Of a stretch of DNA of 15,571 bases, positions 7,057 through 13,149 are shown piece by piece. This stretch comes from CAYZDV01 sp964477275. Lineage in GTDB: Bacteria > Acidobacteriota > Aminicenantia > Aminicenantales > Aminicenantaceae. Each line of letters starts with the position of its first letter. The stretch's first letter is position 1. The stretch is taken from positions 1-15,571 of the forward strand of contig CAYZDV010000038.1 in assembly GCA_964477275.1 (NCBI GenBank). The letters are read 5' to 3'. Under the pieces are notes generated by a model. It saw only the letters and a list, made by a program, of their open reading frames with translations, was not told the DNA's origin and did not search any database. The position numbers and the translations under genes are program-made.

Positions 7057-7710
7057 TTATTTTATATCTTTCTCCAGGGGAATCATATTCAAAAAATTAA
7101 AATCCAATGATTTGAAGTATGAAATTAAATCAGCCGCGTACCAGTCAACCATAGTTCTGATTCTCCTAACACCTCTCCGCCTGAAATGTTCTATGAGTTC
7201 TTCTCCCAATTTGCTGCCTATGCCTCTTTCTTGGAAATCAGGATCTACACCTAAAATTCTTATCCAACCTGTCTTCTCACCTCTACCGAATTCCCACAGC
7301 CTCATTTCCCCTATGATGAACCCAACGAGATTTCCTTCAAACTCTGCGCCGAGGCTCATCATGGGATCGCCGCGTTCGATGTTGTATTTCGCCGTCTCTT
7401 TTAGATATTCCATCCGTTCCTCATTGGTTATCCCCAGCTTCGCTTCTATTCGCTCTTCTATACGAATAATGCCGTTGATATCGTCAAGATTAAGAGGCCT
7501 TATCTTCACACCAGCGCTGAATTCTTTCCACAATTTCGTCCTTCCGACTGTTCTGTATACCACTAATTTTCTTGCCTTTAAAACCTGAAGATACTTGCTG
7601 ACAGTATGCCGGGTGAGATCCAATGCGTTCCCAATGTCTTCAACCTGTATGCCTTCAACTGAGTCTTTGAGGAGGGAGATTATTTCTTTTTCAATATCCC
7701 TATTGCTCAT
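7057..7710 (-). CDS. Winged-helix regulator fused to a GNAT acetyltransferase
   Basis: This 217-residue protein has two domains. Residues 1-63 form an HTH of the ArsR/Lrp-like sort (EDIGNALDLTRHTVSKYLQVLKARKLV, then the wing YRTVGRTKLWK). Residues 68-217 form a GNAT fold with the acetyl-CoA pyrophosphate loop Gln160-x-x-Gly-x-Gly (FQERGIGSKLGEELIE) and the C-terminal DLISYFKSLDF. It opens the nitrogenase-like operon and abuts nifB, so it probably controls the operon and may sense acetyl-CoA or another acyl-CoA, or acetylate a small molecule or operon protein. No Shine-Dalgarno is seen before the ATG, and the predicted leader is only about 27 bases and holds the palindromic operator; poor translation plus autorepression is possible. 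The ligand or substrate is unknown. Confidence 0.8.
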   Translation of the reverse strand: MSNRDIEKEIISLLKDSVEGIQVEDIGNALDLTRHTVSKYLQVLKARKLVVYRTVGRTKLWKEFSAGVKIRPLNLDDINGIIRIEERIEAKLGITNEERMEYLKETAKYNIERGDPMMSLGAEFEGNLVGFIIGEMRLWEFGRGEKTGWIRILGVDPDFQERGIGSKLGEELIEHFRRRGVRRIRTMVDWYAADLISYFKSLDFNFLNMIPLEKDIK

Positions 7711-7722
7711 TTTTTATTTATA

Positions 7723-7744
7723 TGGTAACCAATATAGGATACCA
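7723..7744. promoter_or_regulatory. Palindromic operator overlapping the nitrogenase-like operon start
   Basis: Arms TGGTAACC (7723-7730) and GGATACCA (7737-7744) pair at seven of eight positions around a 6-base AT spacer. The 22-base size and dyad symmetry suit a dimeric winged-helix protein. It overlaps the predicted -10 and transcript start of the operon, so binding should repress. The most economical reader is the HTH-GNAT protein encoded 13 bases downstream; this is inference. Confidence 0.55.
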
Positions 7745-7772
7745 AAATAATGATTATAACAGCCTTTGTCAA
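7744..7772 (-). promoter_or_regulatory. Predicted sigma70 promoter of the nitrogenase-like operon
   Basis: Read on the minus strand, TTGACA (7772-7767) is a perfect -35 and TATTTT (7749-7744) a 4/6 -10, with a 17-base spacer. A better -10 word, TATAAT (7758-7753), lies inside the spacer but has no -35 at the right distance. The start site should be near 7737. There is no GG-N10-GC sigma54 signature, so classical NifA control is not indicated. Confidence 0.5.
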
Positions 7773-7870
7773 GTAGGGAATGGAGTTTTTAAGCATCTTT
7801 TTTCCGAGGATGATAATATTTTTTGGTTCATCTCCCATTTAGTTGTAAGATTAATACATGTTTTACAGAG

Positions 7871-7897
7871 TGTCATTCCTGCGGCAGAAGGAATCCA
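7871..7897. repeat. Short copy of a dispersed hairpin repeat
   Basis: GTCATTCCTGCG ... AGGAATCCAG forms a stem of at least six pairs (ATTCCT/AGGAAT). The first twelve bases (GTCATTCCTGCG) recur inside the MITE-like element at 8095-8106. It lies immediately after the stop of the GIY-YIG remnant, an association seen in other environmental genomes, and could act as its terminator. Confidence 0.55.
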
Positions 7898-7900
7898 GAA

Positions 7901-8047
7901 CTATCTGCATACGTTTTCATATAAATCAATCCATTCCGGATTTTCTTTTTCAATGAGTTTTAACTTCCAAGCCCTTTTCCATTTTTTTATCTGTTTCTCC
8001 CTTACAATTGCAGATTCCCCAGATTCATGAATTTCATACTCGACTAG
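7901..8047 (-). pseudogene. GIY-YIG nuclease, C-terminal remnant
   Basis: Reading the minus strand from 8047 gives 48 codons ending with TAG at 7903-7901. The sequence contains EYEIHESGESAIVREKQIKK, then WKRAWKLKLIEKENPEW and IDLYE. This is the standard C-terminal half of small single-domain GIY-YIG (YhbQ/UPF0213-like) proteins, with the REKQ(I/L)K.W catalytic-region helix. The N-terminal half with the GIY and YIG strands is missing: the reading frame runs into the left end of the inverted-repeat element at 8044, and nothing GIY-YIG-like is found beyond its right end at 8219. It is a dead gene fragment, probably cut by the element or a linked deletion. Confidence 0.75.
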
Positions 8048-8219
8048 TGTAGTGCGTCTAACGCTTCTTTACATATATTGCGGCATTAAAAACCGTCATT
8101 CCTGCGAAGCCTGTCCCTGCGTAGGCAGGGAGCAGGAATCTAAAAAGGCAAAAAGACTGGATTCCGGGTCAGGCCCGGAATGACACAAAAGTAAAGGGAC
8201 TTATGACGCACTACGCTAG
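8044..8219. mobile_element. MITE-like element with 29-bp terminal inverted repeats
   Basis: The left end (8044-8072) and right end (8191-8219) are inverted copies: CTAGTGTAGTGCGTC on the left against CTAGCGTAGTGCGTC on the right, and both arms end in CTTTAC after a diverged middle. The 176-base element has no coding sequence. Inside are two strong hairpins (TCCCTGC/GCAGGGA near 8120, ATTCCGGG/CCCGGAAT at 8161-8181) and the outer GTCATTCC/GGAATGAC pair, typical of dispersed non-autonomous repeats. The ends begin with CTAG, and no longer target duplication is obvious. It abuts the GIY-YIG remnant. Confidence 0.65.
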
Positions 8220-8317
8220 ATTATATTCGCCTGAATATTTTTCGTGATTCTTTCCTTTTCCCGGATGGAGACTTCTATACCATTTCCGGAGAATCCGCAG
8301 AAAATTCGCGGACGCGT

Positions 8318-8668
8318 TCAGGGGAATTCTTCGGCCATGATTACCGAGTCAAGCCTATAAGGAGAATCGAGAGCAAGGTGAATAATTGTCGATTCAGAGT
8401 GTGCGCTCACAGCCAATTCGACAAATGAATGGAATCGTCGCTTTCGCTCGACATCGAACCCTGCTTTTTTGATGGCCTCTTCGATTTTGAGGCTGAACTG
8501 CTGGATGAGCTCTTCTTCAGAGGTGAAAAAATCCAGGTCGTTGCTTTTTCGATGACCAAGGTAGAACCTGGATAGAGCCGTTCCTCCGGTCAGATAGAAG
8601 GCCTCAAGCTCAGGAATATCCCTAAGATAAGTGAGGATTTCCTTTTGGATGTCCGCCAGCACTTCCAA
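8318..8668 (-). CDS. AbiEii-like nucleotidyltransferase, probably C-terminally truncated
   Basis: From a TTG at 8668 this gives 116 residues. It starts EVLADIQKEILTYL, the usual N-terminus of AbiEii-type toxins (x-x-L-T-P-x-Q-K-E-(I/L)-L). The active-site motif TGGTALSRFYLGHRKSNDLD follows, with Gly28-Gly29 and Asp44-x-Asp46, and IHLALDSP holds a likely third acidic residue. AbiEii-type proteins usually run 200-300 residues with a helical domain after the catalytic core; here translation stops at 8318 straight after the core, so it is likely truncated and possibly dead. The TTG is preceded by GGGAGG at six bases; a GTG two codons later is an alternative. The open frame extends upstream to 8878, but that part is a shadow of the neighbouring gene. 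It overlaps its upstream partner by 47 bases. Confidence 0.6.
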   Translation of the reverse strand: MEVLADIQKEILTYLRDIPELEAFYLTGGTALSRFYLGHRKSNDLDFFTSEEELIQQFSLKIEEAIKKAGFDVERKRRFHSFVELAVSAHSESTIIHLALDSPYRLDSVIMAEEFP

Positions 8669-8927
8669 GCCCGTCCTCCCAAAATTTTCTGACTTCCTTA
8701 GGCAAACATTTCTTGATCCGGCCGAAGCACGCAAGAAAAGACTCAGGCGAAAAAACTCCCAGCATCTCCCTCCGCCCGTCTGGAAAGATTTCCTCATACT
8801 CTTCCACCGCATAAATTTGATTCCAGCCAACGTAGCCTTCAAAGACATGATTCTCGATGGGGTTTCCTGTGTTTTCATCGCTGGTTATGGAGCCCGTCCA
8901 TTTTAGCCTGTTTCCCTCAATATTCAT
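8622..8927 (-). CDS. Uncharacterised protein upstream of the nucleotidyltransferase
   Basis: This 101-residue protein runs from an ATG at 8927 that has AGGGA nine bases upstream. A GTG at 8954 would add nine residues, but its GGAAGG is directly adjacent, too close to serve. The sequence is acidic and aromatic (EGYVGWNQIYAVEEYEEIFP, then GVFSPESFLACFGRIKKCLP). No family is recognised. There is no signal peptide or membrane segment. The last 15 or so residues (GSAGGHPKGNPHLS) overlap the start of the nucleotidyltransferase and look low-quality, so the true end may have been lost to a frameshift near 8670. By position it would be the antitoxin partner of the AbiEii-like gene, although it does not show an obvious HTH. 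Confidence 0.5.
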   Translation of the reverse strand: MNIEGNRLKWTGSITSDENTGNPIENHVFEGYVGWNQIYAVEEYEEIFPDGRREMLGVFSPESFLACFGRIKKCLPKEVRKFWEDGLGSAGGHPKGNPHLS

Positions 8928-8954
8928 CGTAGAGTATCCCTGATAATCACTCAC

Positions 8955-9184
8955 CCTTCCGTCTAACCTGAAAAATAAGATTCTTCAGGGGAGGGAGTCC
9001 TTGGCAAAGATTAAAATGCTTTGTTGAAGACTCTGAGGGGAGGTTTCACATCTCGCTTCCTTCCAGGCGGGCGAGCTCGAGTTCGGGATCCGGTGATGAA
9101 GGATTCCTGACGGCCCTCTCAATTTATTGCTGTCAAATTTCCTTTTCGGCTGCACTGGCAGGTGGTTGAAGAACTATCTAAAGC
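8955..9184. other. Intergenic gap, nothing recognised
   Basis: This stretch separates the nucleotidyltransferase pair from the end of the envelope operon; both are read on the minus strand. No open frame, RNA gene or clear terminator hairpin is seen. Base composition shifts here from the moderate GC of the left part to the GC-rich right part. Confidence 0.5.
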
Positions 9185-9934
9185 CTATTTCCGCAGAGCG
9201 GCTTTGGAAAAGATGTGGTCGGGGATGGCGGCGTCGAACTCGATGGAATCGATGATGAATTCCGTCCCCTCCCCGGCTTTAAGGGCATCCTTGTAAACGA
9301 CTCTCTCCGGAATCCACCGCTCCTGGACCTTGACGACGCTTTTGACATCGGTCGTTTTGAGGAGCATTCCGCTTCGGGCATAGCGCTCTTCCCTGAGGAC
9401 CACGAACCGCTCCCTGTCCACCCATATTTTCCTCGAAGGATATGCCGCGTCCGCGGTCCTGGCCGCAAGCTCAAGCACCCAGCAGGAAGCGCCAAGGACC
9501 GCCTCTTCCCCGATTACCGCCGCATCATAAATTTCCCGTAGCCTGCGGTCTTCCATCATGTCCTCGTAGGAGAGGTCCGACCCCATGACCGACTGCCGGA
9601 GCATGTGCCCGGAAATCAGAATCGTCCGGTCGGTGGAAGGCGAATAAGTCCACAGCTGGTCGCCGAGCTTGAGCATCTTGGTTCCCCGCTCCCTGGCCGG
9701 CGCAAGATACTCCGTCAGCGCCTTGTCTTCTCCATGGATCCACGACCTGGACTCGACGGTCCGGGTTCCCCGCCGGCCGTGGATGACCATCCGGGCCGTG
9801 ATGATTTTATTCCCGGAGATGATATTCTCGTCCACACGGTTCAATATCCACTCGCCCGAGGGGGTCTGCCCGCCGGCGAAAACGCTCGCCGAGAGGATGA
9901 GAGCGCACCCGAATATAACCGCCGTCTTCTTCAT
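9185..9934 (-). CDS. LolA-like outer-membrane lipoprotein-sorting protein
   Basis: This 249-residue exported protein starts with a Sec signal peptide (MKKTAVIFGCALILSASVFA, cleavage after VFA near residue 20). The mature part matches the LolA-like 'outer membrane lipoprotein-sorting protein' family: ITARMVIHGRRGTRTVESRS, then ALTEYLAPARERGTKMLKL, GDQLWTYSP and a later PSRKIWVDRERFVVLREERY, then IPDHIFSKAALRK at the end. Such proteins form a half-barrel that carries a lipid or lipidated cargo through the periplasm. Its ATG overlaps the stop of the upstream permease (ATGA, 9931-9934), placing it in the same operon as two FtsX-type permeases and a LolD-like ATPase. It likely receives cargo from that transporter; the cargo is not known. 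Confidence 0.8.
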   Translation of the reverse strand: MKKTAVIFGCALILSASVFAGGQTPSGEWILNRVDENIISGNKIITARMVIHGRRGTRTVESRSWIHGEDKALTEYLAPARERGTKMLKLGDQLWTYSPSTDRTILISGHMLRQSVMGSDLSYEDMMEDRRLREIYDAAVIGEEAVLGASCWVLELAARTADAAYPSRKIWVDRERFVVLREERYARSGMLLKTTDVKSVVKVQERWIPERVVYKDALKAGEGTEFIIDSIEFDAAIPDHIFSKAALRK

Positions 9935-11229
9935 GCTTCAAGCTCCTTCATCAGGGTCGATGTCTTTCGCCTGTAGATGCCTATCCCGGAGATGGACGTG
10001 CCGATGAAGGTCGCGCCGAGGCCGGGCAGAAACCCGATGACAAAACTCACCGCCGTCACCTGCGCCCGGAGGACGTCCGTGATCATCAGCGAGGAGCCTT
10101 TCATGAGTGAGCTGATGTCAATCCCATGGACCTGGATATAATAAGCCACGGCCACCCCCACGGCCGTGCCGGCGATCGTCCCGAAAAATGCGGTTATCAT
10201 GGATTCGGCGATCAGGGAACGGTAGAGATGGCCCTTGTCCTCGCCCATGGCCAGCCGCACGCCGATCTCGCCGTATCTCCTGAGCGAGCCCATCAGGCCG
10301 GCGTTCCAGAGAACGATGGACATGGCTGCCACAAAGATGATGATGACGACCGACGAGAACATCCCCATCATGGCCAGGAGGTCGGCCAGGCCGCTCTGGT
10401 TTTTGAGGGTCACCATGATGGGGAGGAATTCATCGCTCTCGCCCTGTCTCTGCTCCTGCCCCTCCACCTCGTGCGGGGCGTTGAACCGGCCGGCCGCCGC
10501 TTCAGCGTCTCTATCCCTGTAAATGAAATCTTTGTAGAACCCCAGGATTTCACCGGCCGCATCCTCCATGTCCAGGGCTTCCTGGATGTCCCGGATATCA
10601 GCCAGCACGGCGCCCCGGTCCATGGCCGTGACGCCGAACCGGATCGTGCCGGCGACCGTGAAATTGGCCATGGCCATGCCCCCGTGCATCGTCGAGCTGA
10701 TGAGTGTCGCCGTGTCGCCCGGCCGGACATCCAGCGTGCTGGCGAGATCGGCGCTGATGAGAATTTCCCCCGGTTTCTGGGGAGAATGCCCGCTCACCAC
10801 TGCTTTCTCCATATCCAGGATGAGATGCTCGGGGCTTTCGCTCCCGAAAAGGTCCACGGCCAGCCCGGCCACAGGACCCTGCGAGCGCGTCTCTCCGGAC
10901 TCGTCGGGGATGTCTAAAAGTCCGCCGAACCGGATTCGGGGAGTCCAGATCAGCCCGGGAAACTCCTGCCGTAACTCCTCGAGCAGGGACTCGACGCCGA
11001 TATAAGCCAGGTCATTTGGGAACTGGTCAGCCTCATCGGCGTAGGCGCAGGACATGACTTTCACGTGGCCGGTGGAAAACCGGGCGCTCGATTCGATGAA
11101 ATTGCTCTCCCCTCCCTTGATATAGCAATAAAGAAAGACAGTGAGCATCACGCCGATGGCCACGGTCAGGAAGGGAAAAAGGCTCCGGGAGCGGTCTCGG
11201 CAAATACCCTTCAGGAGGAACTGGATCAT
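9931..11229 (-). CDS. FtsX/MacB-type ABC transporter permease, second
   Basis: This 432-residue inner-membrane permease has MacB/LolCE topology. One N-terminal helix (LFPFLTVAIGVMLTVFLYCY, about 17-36) is followed by a long periplasmic domain with the MacB pattern (EILISADLASTLDVRPGDTA, then FTVAGTIRFG), and then three helices near 315, 365 and 405. The cytoplasmic loop LRRYGEIGVRLAMGEDKGHL matches the usual 'R-x-x-E-I-G-x-x-x-A-(M/L)-G' coupling region. The open frame runs on to 11418, but the start chosen is the ATG at 11229. It overlaps the stop of the preceding permease by four bases and begins the family-typical MIQFLLKGICRDRSRS. The extra upstream part is an out-of-frame shadow of that permease. 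A Gln/Glu-rich periplasmic segment near residues 255-275 (VEGQEQRQGESDEF) is unusual. Confidence 0.85.
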   Translation of the reverse strand: MIQFLLKGICRDRSRSLFPFLTVAIGVMLTVFLYCYIKGGESNFIESSARFSTGHVKVMSCAYADEADQFPNDLAYIGVESLLEELRQEFPGLIWTPRIRFGGLLDIPDESGETRSQGPVAGLAVDLFGSESPEHLILDMEKAVVSGHSPQKPGEILISADLASTLDVRPGDTATLISSTMHGGMAMANFTVAGTIRFGVTAMDRGAVLADIRDIQEALDMEDAAGEILGFYKDFIYRDRDAEAAAGRFNAPHEVEGQEQRQGESDEFLPIMVTLKNQSGLADLLAMMGMFSSVVIIIFVAAMSIVLWNAGLMGSLRRYGEIGVRLAMGEDKGHLYRSLIAESMITAFFGTIAGTAVGVAVAYYIQVHGIDISSLMKGSSLMITDVLRAQVTAVSFVIGFLPGLGATFIGTSISGIGIYRRKTSTLMKELEA

Positions 11230-12404
11230 GACAGCTTCCCCCGTAAAGCGTCGGTGGGTTTGAGCCTGGCGATCTTTCGCGTGGGGAGAAAGCTGACCAC
11301 GGTTGTGACCACCATGACCAGGACGGTCGTTCCGATGACCAGCCCGGCGCTGTAGGCGGGGAAAATTCTCTCGCCGATGGCGAAACCGTAACTGTCCACT
11401 GCCTGGGGCATGGCCCACCCGCTCCGGGCAAAAAGCGTAAGCAAGGGAATCCCGTAAACAGCCGCGACCAGGGCCGCAAGCACCCCATGCAGGGCGCCTT
11501 CCAGAGTGAAAAGCTGGATGATTCTGGCCCGGGTCATGCCCATGGCCATCAGCATTCCCATTTCCTTTCTCCGGCGGAAAATGGACAGGACCTGGGTGTC
11601 GAAGATGGCCAGCATGGCCAGCAGGATGAGGATAACGTAGAGGATCGTCGCACCGAGCGTCTTGCTCCGGACGAGGTCGCGGATGTCCTTGAGCAAAACA
11701 TCGAGGCTCTGAAAGGACCAGCCCGGAATCTCCCGCGAAAGGGTCGTTCCTTTCGCCATTGTGACGAGAGTGGCCTCATGCTCCATGCCGGCGAGCGAGC
11801 GAAGGGTCGGGAGAGAGAGCCAGACCTGCCCCTGGTCTATGGACTGGACGGTCGTGCTCATGACCTGGACGATGCGGATATTGCGGGCATCGAACGCTCC
11901 CCGCGCGTCCCGCCAGCGCAGGGTCACGGTATCGCCGACCTTGAGGCCGCTCGACCGGGCCATGCGGCTGCCGATGAGGGCCGGGATTTCGGCGTCGTCC
12001 CTGGCCTCGAGGAATTTCGAGGGAAAGAGGAGAACATCCTGCCCTGGATCGATTCCCTTGATCTGGACAGGCAGGAAGCGGCCCTGAGGGTAGAGCGTTC
12101 CCTGGACGATGAGAACAGCCGTGGCCTTGCCCTCCTCGATGAGCTTTTCCAGCGGCTCGGGCACGGGTCCGTGGGCGTCCCCGAGCGTCAATGGGTTGAA
12201 GGGGTCGTAATTTTCATGCCAGTACTGGCCGCCCCCGTACTCGGCGTCCGTCAAGGATTGAACCGCCTGCCGGTTCATCCCCTCGTAGAGGCCCTGTGTC
12301 CAGATGATGACAAGAAAGGCAAAGGAGAGAACGACGACGTTCAGCCAGGTTCGCAGCCCGGCTCCTAACAGGTTTCTCAGGGCGAGCTTGAAGAGGATTT
12401 TCAT
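11226..12404 (-). CDS. FtsX/MacB-type ABC transporter permease, first
   Basis: This 392-residue permease of the MacB/LolC/FtsX family has TM1 at about 17-36 (LNVVVLSFAFLVIIW), then a periplasmic domain at about 40-250 (including SGLKVGDTVTLRWRD). The later helices lie near 255-275 (GATILYVILILLAMLAIF), 305-325 and 345-368. The coupling loop IFRRRKEMGMLMAMGMTRARI and the terminal FLPTRKIARLKPTDALRG are diagnostic of the family. It overlaps the ATPase gene upstream (12401-12404) and the next permease downstream (11226-11229) by four bases each, so the ATPase and both permeases are coupled and probably form one heteromeric transporter, as in LolCDE. The likely role is release of a lipid or lipoprotein from the inner membrane to the LolA-like protein. 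Confidence 0.85.
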   Translation of the reverse strand: MKILFKLALRNLLGAGLRTWLNVVVLSFAFLVIIWTQGLYEGMNRQAVQSLTDAEYGGGQYWHENYDPFNPLTLGDAHGPVPEPLEKLIEEGKATAVLIVQGTLYPQGRFLPVQIKGIDPGQDVLLFPSKFLEARDDAEIPALIGSRMARSSGLKVGDTVTLRWRDARGAFDARNIRIVQVMSTTVQSIDQGQVWLSLPTLRSLAGMEHEATLVTMAKGTTLSREIPGWSFQSLDVLLKDIRDLVRSKTLGATILYVILILLAMLAIFDTQVLSIFRRRKEMGMLMAMGMTRARIIQLFTLEGALHGVLAALVAAVYGIPLLTLFARSGWAMPQAVDSYGFAIGERIFPAYSAGLVIGTTVLVMVVTTVVSFLPTRKIARLKPTDALRGKLS

Positions 12405-13135
12405 CTCGACCCTCCCGCTTCCGCCTCTGGCCGGCGCTGCGGGCTCATGATCTCGTCACGGGCCACTTCGCCGTCGAACAGGGTGATCTTTCGCCTCAGG
12501 TAGCTGATCACCTTCTCGTCATGGGTGGCGAAAATGAAGGTCGTCCCGATCCCCTGGTTCAGCTCCTCCATGATCTGGAGGATGTTGTGGGAGTTTTCCG
12601 CATCCAGGTTGGCGGTGGGCTCGTCGGCCAGAATGATGGCCGGTTTCTTGACGACGGCCCTGGCGATGGCCACCCGCTGGCTCTGGCCGCCGGAGAGCTG
12701 GGCGGGCTTGGACCCGGCCCGGTCGGCCAGCCTCACCCATTCCAGCGCCTCCATGACCTTTCGTTTGCGTTCTTCCGCTGAAAGGCCCAGCAAAAGGAGC
12801 GGGAACTCCACGTTTTCGAAAACGGTGTAGACGGGGAGGAGGTTGAAGGTCTGGAAGATGAAGCCGATGTGCTCGTTGCGCAGCCGGGCCGCCTGTCTGT
12901 GGGTGAGTTCTTCCACTTTCTTTCCCATGACGATCGTGCTGCCCTCGGTGGGAGAATCGAGCGAGCCGACGATGTTGAGGAGTGTCGTTTTTCCGGAGCC
13001 GCTCGGCCCCACCAGGCCGGCGAATTCGCCTTTTTTGAAATCCAGGTTGACCCTGTTCAGGGCGACAAGCTTGTGGGCGCCCATCGGGTAGATTTTCACG
13101 AGATCCCTGGTCTGGATCAGAACGGAATTTTCCAT
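12401..13135 (-). CDS. LolD/MacB-type ABC transporter ATPase
   Basis: This 244-residue cytoplasmic ATPase energises the two adjacent permeases. Walker A GPSGSGKT is at 43-50, the Q-loop FIFQTFNLLP near 92-101, the ABC signature LSGGQ at 147-151 (followed by SQR rather than the commoner QQR), Walker B AIILADEPTANLD near 166-178 and the switch His in ATHDE near 205. The Q-loop sequence and the LDSPTEG block place it in the LolD/MacB (3.A.1.125/122-type) group. The ATG at 13135 has GAGG six bases upstream and is preferred. A TTG at 13153, which would overlap the stop of the upstream gene, has no Shine-Dalgarno. The short tail (PQRRPEAEAGGSR) is basic and probably disordered. Confidence 0.88.
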   Translation of the reverse strand: MENSVLIQTRDLVKIYPMGAHKLVALNRVNLDFKKGEFAGLVGPSGSGKTTLLNIVGSLDSPTEGSTIVMGKKVEELTHRQAARLRNEHIGFIFQTFNLLPVYTVFENVEFPLLLLGLSAEERKRKVMEALEWVRLADRAGSKPAQLSGGQSQRVAIARAVVKKPAIILADEPTANLDAENSHNILQIMEELNQGIGTTFIFATHDEKVISYLRRKITLFDGEVARDEIMSPQRRPEAEAGGSR

Positions 13136-13149
13136 CTTATCCTCATCTT

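Noticed and set aside
7753..7758. TATAAT as the -10 box of the nitrogenase-like operon
   Set aside because: It is only 8 bases from the perfect TTGACA, and no -35-like word lies 16-18 bases upstream; TATTTT at 7744-7749 has the correct spacing.
8095..8186. CRISPR-like repeats
   Set aside because: The repeated words form nested hairpins within one inverted-repeat element; there are no evenly spaced direct repeats with unique spacers and no cas genes.
8669..8878. N-terminal 70 residues of the nucleotidyltransferase open frame
   Set aside because: They are low-complexity shadow sequence of the neighbouring gene; the family N-terminus begins at the TTG at 8668.
11230..11418. N-terminal extension of the second permease
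   Set aside because: This part of the open frame is an out-of-frame shadow of the first permease; the ATG at 11229 gives the ATGA overlap and the family-typical N-terminus.
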